Below, piece by piece: positions 31,501 to 33,271 of a stretch of DNA of 33,271 nucleotides. The first letter of the stretch is position 1; each line of letters opens with the position of its first letter. The notes below the pieces were generated by a model, which was not told the origin of the DNA, searched no databases, and saw only the letters and a program-made list of their open reading frames with translations. The translations under genes and the position numbers were made by a program. This DNA is from Nemertoderma westbladi (Eukaryota > Xenacoelomorpha > Nemertodermatida > Nemertodermatidae). Where the stretch lies: the NCBI GenBank assembly GCA_032718475.1, contig JAUCBJ010005255.1, positions 1-33,271 of the forward strand, read 5' to 3'.

Positions 31501-32515
31501 TTCCAGTTGGGTGGGCTGAAGAAAGTTCATTAGAGTTAAAACAGCTATACGAAAACTTGGCTGTTCCTTTACTGGGGCTCGAACTCACGAACTTCTTGTT
31601 TGAATACTGACGCTTTAACCACATGGACACCTAGAAACGGTTAGGTAAGGTCGGGGTGTGTGTCGGATACGGTAAGATGTGTTACACGCTTTACTGTATT
31701 TACCATGAATCGAAGACAATCGTATCCATTTGATACGAGTAACGCCTCGAACTGACTGCAACCCCAGGTCTCGAGATTCTGACTCAGTCTGGTTAGCTCA
31801 TCGACCCGCCCCAGACGATTGTACGAGGCCGGCACAGCGCCGCCTAGCGGTCCGTCTATGCAGTCGATTCCTCTCTTTGACCCATCGTTCAGACCTTCGT
31901 CTATTGTAGTAATCATGTTCTCAATCTAAATTATTATAATATATAATATAGTTTCTTCATATTGGTCAAAAATAATCTCGCGGTGGTTGGAGACACTTAC
32001 GCATCCCGCCAAGGCGGGATATTAATTCGCCAAGGGGGGTTTTGCGTCCAGTCCCCCCCCCTGTCAATTAGCTCTATATAAATAATTATATTACACAAAA
32101 AATTAAATCAACTTAATGATGTAATTAATTAATCCATTGCCTGATTATAATATCTAATGCACGCTCAAACTGAGCCACACTGAACTTAATCCATTGAACA
32201 TAAACAAATAACATTTACATTAAATAAATTAAACATTTACAAACCTTAATCCATTCGGTTTTTTCGTCGAATCTCGTCAAAGACAAATGGTATTGCTGGA
32301 TATATTCGGCATTCTTCTCGCGGTGTCTCTCCGCCGTATCTATAATATCGTCGAAATCAGGCATGGCTGCCGGTTCACTGCTATCCGACTCATCGGGGGC
32401 CATGTCTTCGTCACTATAATGGAGTACGGGTTCCACTAGTTCTGTAAGCGAACCTTCTTTCTCTGGCTCCGCTTCGTATTTACTTGGTGATTTCAGAAAC
32501 GGAATTTCACTTTTT
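22333..32515 (-). CDS. ANKS1: ANKS1-type SAM-SAM-PTB adaptor, 3' part (nine exons)
   Basis: Nine exons on the minus strand: 32245-32515, 31704-31925, 30978-31217, 30171-30329, 29874-30041, 29389-29553, 29090-29215, 28484-28621 and 22333-22503. All junctions are GT/AG, and the eight introns are phase 0. The product has two SAM domains followed by a C-terminal PTB domain, the ANKS1A/ANKS1B arrangement. These cytosolic adaptors bind Eph receptors and other tyrosine-phosphorylated partners. Recalled family landmarks appear in order: IENMITTIDEGL, NGYDCLRFM-GRDCMDDIDLLEIG (SAM1), VVDWLTNLGLEEYCKNF (SAM2), LGHSRRIKASL, SWSHATETLLYYS and TASYFG, EHDIKTISYAAQD, YITKDL, YCHVF and EIMMTLGQCFEIAYQ (PTB). 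The ankyrin repeats expected at the N-terminus lie outside the window, so the gene is partial. The last intron (22504-28483) is swollen by a 36-bp minisatellite derived from its own 5' splice site, plus a LINE. Confidence 0.93.
22504..22876 (-). other. Unique 3' part of the last ANKS1 intron
   Basis: Intronic sequence between the array and exon I. Short open frames here (for example 22545-22787 minus) are not conserved-looking. Contains one copy of a 20-bp word (22758-22777) that recurs at 32012-32031. Confidence 0.6.
22877..25402 (-). repeat. 36-bp splice-junction minisatellite, left block (about 70 units)
   Basis: Tandem 36-bp units. Read on the minus strand, each carries codons for C-H-V-F-G-V-T-S-I followed by GTAAGTAAA or, in many units, GTTAGTAAA. 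Some units are shortened (25254-25260), lack bases of the TSI codons (AGATTAAC units such as 24492) or carry coding changes (CPVFG, CYVIG, CDVFV). All lie in the last intron of the ANKS1-type gene, downstream of exon H. Both strands contain long stop-free frames simply because the unit is a multiple of three. Confidence 0.97.
25403..27714 (+). mobile_element. 5'-truncated LINE inserted in the 36-bp array
   Basis: A 2.3-kb block splits the array. It encodes only the RT part of a non-LTR retrotransposon. The frame is open right up to the array junction, with no endonuclease domain, the usual mark of 5' truncation. About 680 bp of AT-rich 3' sequence follow the stop and contain a direct repeat (27227-27262 and 27681-27717, each with TGCGAATTAAA). 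No clear target-site duplication is seen. The element is antisense to the host gene. Confidence 0.85.
25435..27030 (+). CDS. LINE reverse transcriptase, N-terminally truncated
   Basis: A 531-codon intact frame. RT motifs in order: SPGKAPD (14-20), NSFRPIASISILSKVFE (78-94), motif A KLDIKSAFDSV with D147, motif B RGLKQGSLISPVLF (202-215) and motif C CYADDLFL with Y245-A-D-D248. A thumb and C-terminal region with scattered Cys residues follows. No internal stop or frameshift is present, so the insertion is fairly recent or the region is well assembled. The apparent start (GTG) is not a true initiation site; the frame is open back into the junction. Clade not determined. Confidence 0.85.
   Translation: MSKATVRRAILAISPGKAPDFGSLVIEHILLVSLDTATDTIAKLLNACLRLGKVPSCFGRTVVTNIFKGKQRDPLKTNSFRPIASISILSKVFEAVILSEYLMALPKPRSQFAYRKRLGTDIALAVIMEQLEMQRENGRNSILCKLDIKSAFDSVEFHVLHDKLLEVLNPHICAVLLDYYRKTMIHLKFGELVESIGIKLTRGLKQGSLISPVLFTFYIGFLPDKLKESGFGPGKLASYSHLFCYADDLFLTGESVKDLEDMIVIISRELARVGLSVEGSKTEWTYILGSGRNGQGIPCFLKINGVLIQPTKSLSFLGVSLNIQRTAVLKELKRYLTIISETFHQKGWTARRLFALWNTAAVPSLLYKMRFLVGRLTDKELRELDISYRKVLRGLMHVSCYVPNAVLHKITNTTPISAVIAYDNMCCLQRACNGPNATECNFLVCRYLSHATIKSHGGLSSCQQTCSSLYPLPSVRSLCTARYDRRQLRTRVESGSLTIPELGGVNFIQNCFRCNVPFSTKRRRIQQYFDR
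27715..28510 (-). repeat. 36-bp splice-junction minisatellite, right block (about 22 units)
   Basis: Same unit as the left block. It includes, at its right end, the true exon H end and 5' splice site (28475-28510). The minus strand is open from exon H through all units to 27674. Units next to the exon are the most uniform. Its first 290 bp (27715-28004) are almost identical to 24511-24800 on the other side of the LINE. Confidence 0.97.
28484..28621 (-). other. ANKS1: ANKS1 exon H (PTB core; source of the 36-bp repeat)
   Basis: 46 codons from VTISEHDIKTISYAAQD through YITKDL to YCHVFGVTSI, acceptor AATTTCAG, donor ATT/GTAAGTAAA. Splicing to exon I gives CHVF plus six residues plus MAREI. That is exactly the spacing of CHVF, six residues and LAYEI in vertebrate ANKS1, which fixes both splice sites. 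The last 27 nt of the exon and the first 9 nt of the intron are the unit of the adjoining minisatellite. Confidence 0.92.
28778..29028 (+). pseudogene. LINE ORF C-terminal remnant
   Basis: DGCYTRLLRAALNISWRQH, then MTNAELYGTIPPVS and RRLRFSGHCWRCKDEV, are typical of the C-terminus of endonuclease-RT LINEs. After an internal deletion and frame change it ends with MENREAWKDLISTILSRST and a stop at 29026. Antisense to the host gene, in the intron between exons G and H. Confidence 0.75.
29090..29215 (-). other. ANKS1: ANKS1 exon G (PTB middle)
   Basis: 42 codons. MKKLKVSARSMQKTPQIVLE and MLKFVDP match the PTB helix and strands of ANKS1 (MRKSTEHMKK, IILS, VKFID). Acceptor TTTTTAAG, donor AAG/GTTTGT. 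A LINE remnant sits about 60 bp downstream in the intron. Confidence 0.9.
29389..29553 (-). other. ANKS1: ANKS1 exon F (start of PTB domain)
   Basis: 55 codons. SWSHATETLLYYSVKYTASY aligns with the opening of the ANKS1 PTB domain (W-x-H-x-P-E-K-L, then Y-x-x-x-Y-L-G). Acceptor CAG, donor GAG/GTAAGT. Confidence 0.9.
29874..30041 (-). other. ANKS1: ANKS1 exon E (inter-domain linker)
   Basis: 56 codons (EYIFTLISMPGG to NSPHLDEVQ) in the phase-0 frame between SAM2 and PTB. Acceptor TTTTTTAG, donor CAG/GTAGGA. I do not recognise the peptide. A second frame is open across most of it, but only this one keeps phase with both neighbours. Confidence 0.7.
30171..30329 (-). other. ANKS1: ANKS1 exon D (end of SAM2, Gln-rich linker)
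   Basis: 53 codons. LGHSRRIKASL is the conserved last helix of SAM2. It is followed by a Gln/Glu/Asn-rich stretch (QSQNEQIQQQLDNIEKNM) that could form a short coiled coil. Donor ATG/GTACGT. Confidence 0.88.
30403..30506 (-). mobile_element. SINE 3' fragment (same family as 17341)
   Basis: The minus strand matches 17500-17597: TTTCCTCTGGGGAGTA, then AGTTCTGGGGGGA, CGCACTGGAAATAA and TTTGTGCGTAATCCCTG. The tRNA-like head is missing. Lies in the intron between exons C and D. Confidence 0.8.
30607..30634. repeat. TG/ATG-rich simple repeat
   Basis: A short TG microsatellite with ATG interruptions in the ANKS1 intron between exons C and D. Confidence 0.8.
30978..31217 (-). other. ANKS1: ANKS1 exon C (end of SAM1, most of SAM2)
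   Basis: 80 codons from GRDCMDDIDLLEIGV, which completes SAM1, to NNPAISK. VSVVDWLTNLGLEEYCKNF is the opening of SAM2. Acceptor TTTCAG, donor AAG/GTAAAT. Confidence 0.92.
31371..31640 (-). mobile_element. Second tRNA-derived SINE family
   Basis: On the minus strand, a box A-like TGTGGTTAAAGCG (31611-31623) and box B GTTCGAGCCCC (31574-31584) are followed by a body different from the first SINE. The arms do not form a tRNA fold that I can confirm. Sits in the intron between exons B and C. Confidence 0.65.
31704..31925 (-). other. ANKS1: ANKS1 exon B (SAM1, first half)
   Basis: 74 codons from IENM to LRFM, acceptor TTTAG and donor ATG/GTAAAT. The end (LSQNLETWGCSQFEALLVSN) is the start of SAM1. 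The middle part (GPLGGAVPASYNRLGR) is not recognised. Confidence 0.88.
32003..32031. repeat. Short palindrome and dispersed 20-bp word
   Basis: ATCCCGCC-AA-GGCGGGAT (32003-32020) is a perfect inverted repeat. It overlaps AGGCGGGATATTAATTCGCC (32012-32031), which is also found exactly at 22758-22777 in another intron of the same gene. Confidence 0.7.
32245..32515 (-). other. ANKS1: ANKS1 exon A (first visible coding exon)
   Basis: Encodes an acidic, Ser/Glu/Asp-rich linker ending in DEKTEWIK. It joins in phase 0 to IENMITTIDEGL of the next exon, which mirrors the W-x-x-I-E-x-I-M segment before SAM1 in vertebrate ANKS1. The 3' end is AAG/GTTTGT. The acceptor at 32516-32517 is AG preceded by a weak pyrimidine tract, so the 5' border is less certain. 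Confidence 0.75.
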
Positions 32516-33271
32516 CTACCTTTTAAGGGCAGCCCTCCATGTAATAAACCTAATTAGTATTATGCAAAAAGTTAATTTTATTTTAATTATTATTTTTAAG
32601 ACAAAATGTAATAATTTAGTTAATTTAAAGGGATGGCGTTCCTTACAAGAACAATACGAACGAAGTTTGGTTGTAAAATGCCACCGGATTTCAATCACAT
32701 GAACAGAGCAACGATTTTTATTTGACTAGACAATCTGTACCGGAAAAACATCCCAAAGGCTACAAACTATAAACACCTTGACAAATTGTAAATTGATTGG
32801 ATAACAAAATGTTGAATTTCATGTCCTACCAGCGGGAGCAGGGTCTGTCTTAGTTACAGTCCCAATCCCAATAAACATTAACTTGGTCATTTTGGCGGCC
32901 AAAATTACCAAAATGGCCAAGTAAAAACTGCGGTATTCATGAAAGGAACTGCTGGGGCACGTTGGCTTGTCAATCACAGCCAGTGAATACAGGCTGAGTG
33001 TAAGTAAAGCCCAGCATGTTGGCGCTGAGGTAGAGTTCTGAGGTAGAGTTCTCCAGTGGAGTAATGGCTGGACTCGCCACTGTAGTAAACATGTCTGTAA
33101 GAGTGCAGTGTGAGGCGCCCTAACTTATTATTTTCTACATATTATTTTTTACTAATCTAATAATTAACACACCTTTACCTGTCACTGTCACTTAGGTTAT
33201 AAGCAGTGTGCTAGCACTTGCAGCGTAATAAATAAATTATTTACTTTAATTCTATTCGATTGGTAATAAAA
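32516..33271. other. Upstream intron of the ANKS1-type gene, no exon seen
   Basis: No ankyrin-repeat or linker exon could be recognised. ATs dominate. Contains a 15-bp inverted repeat (32881-32895 with 32908-32922). Confidence 0.5.
32881..32922. repeat. Inverted repeat (15-bp arms, one mismatch)
   Basis: ACTTGGTCATTTTGG pairs with CCAAAATGGCCAAGT across a 12-nt loop. It may be the end of a foldback element or chance; no partner was found. Confidence 0.6.

Noticed and set aside
32484-32702. Plus-strand frame with LLRAALHV, like the LINE remnant at 28778
   Set aside because: Only about 12 bp (AAGGGCAGCCCT) are shared. Too short to call a LINE fragment.

Overview
This is nuclear DNA of an animal, most likely a non-vertebrate metazoan. 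Genes have introns with GT/AG junctions, AATAAA signals and metazoan-specific families. They sit in AT-rich intergenic DNA full of minisatellites, tRNA-derived SINEs, LINE-like elements and short inverted-repeat transposons. I cannot fix the phylum.

Layout. (1) 1000-1938 (+): an intact, single-exon SLC25A35-type mitochondrial carrier. (2) 3624-12765: a 26-bp minisatellite of about 200 units, split by a 4-kb reverse-transcriptase element (6990-10950) that is frameshifted and has a Cys-cluster N-terminus and an endonuclease-like C-terminus. (3) 12766-13174: a short unique island with ambiguous open frames. (4) 13175-15304: a second, unrelated 26-bp minisatellite. (5) 15468-16864 (+): a large exon of a phosphotyrosine scaffold resembling PAG1/Cbp, with more than a dozen Y-x-x-[V/I/L] sites, including one that matches the Csk-docking site of PAG1. 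(6) 17341-22045: a SINE and two non-autonomous DNA transposons with terminal inverted repeats. (7) 22333-32515 (-): the last nine coding exons of an ANKS1-type adaptor (two SAM domains, then a PTB domain), convergent with the PAG1-like gene. Its 5' exons lie beyond the right end of the window.

The most striking structure is in the last intron of the ANKS1-type gene. The penultimate exon ends in codons for C-H-V-F-G-V-T-S-I, followed by the 5' splice site GTAAGTAAA. This 36-bp exon-intron junction (27 nt exon plus 9 nt intron) is repeated about 90 times downstream, so the intron holds dozens of copies of its own 5' splice site. The unit keeps the reading frame. The ortholog-conserved CHVF lies inside the unit, so the array grew out of the gene's own exon end. 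A 5'-truncated LINE (25403-27714) later interrupted the array. Arrays 1 to 3 also carry splice-like motifs, but no exon was found that explains them.

Functionally, the ANKS1-type and PAG1-like proteins are both adaptors of tyrosine-kinase signalling; their adjacency may be chance. SLC25A35 is a mitochondrial inner-membrane carrier.
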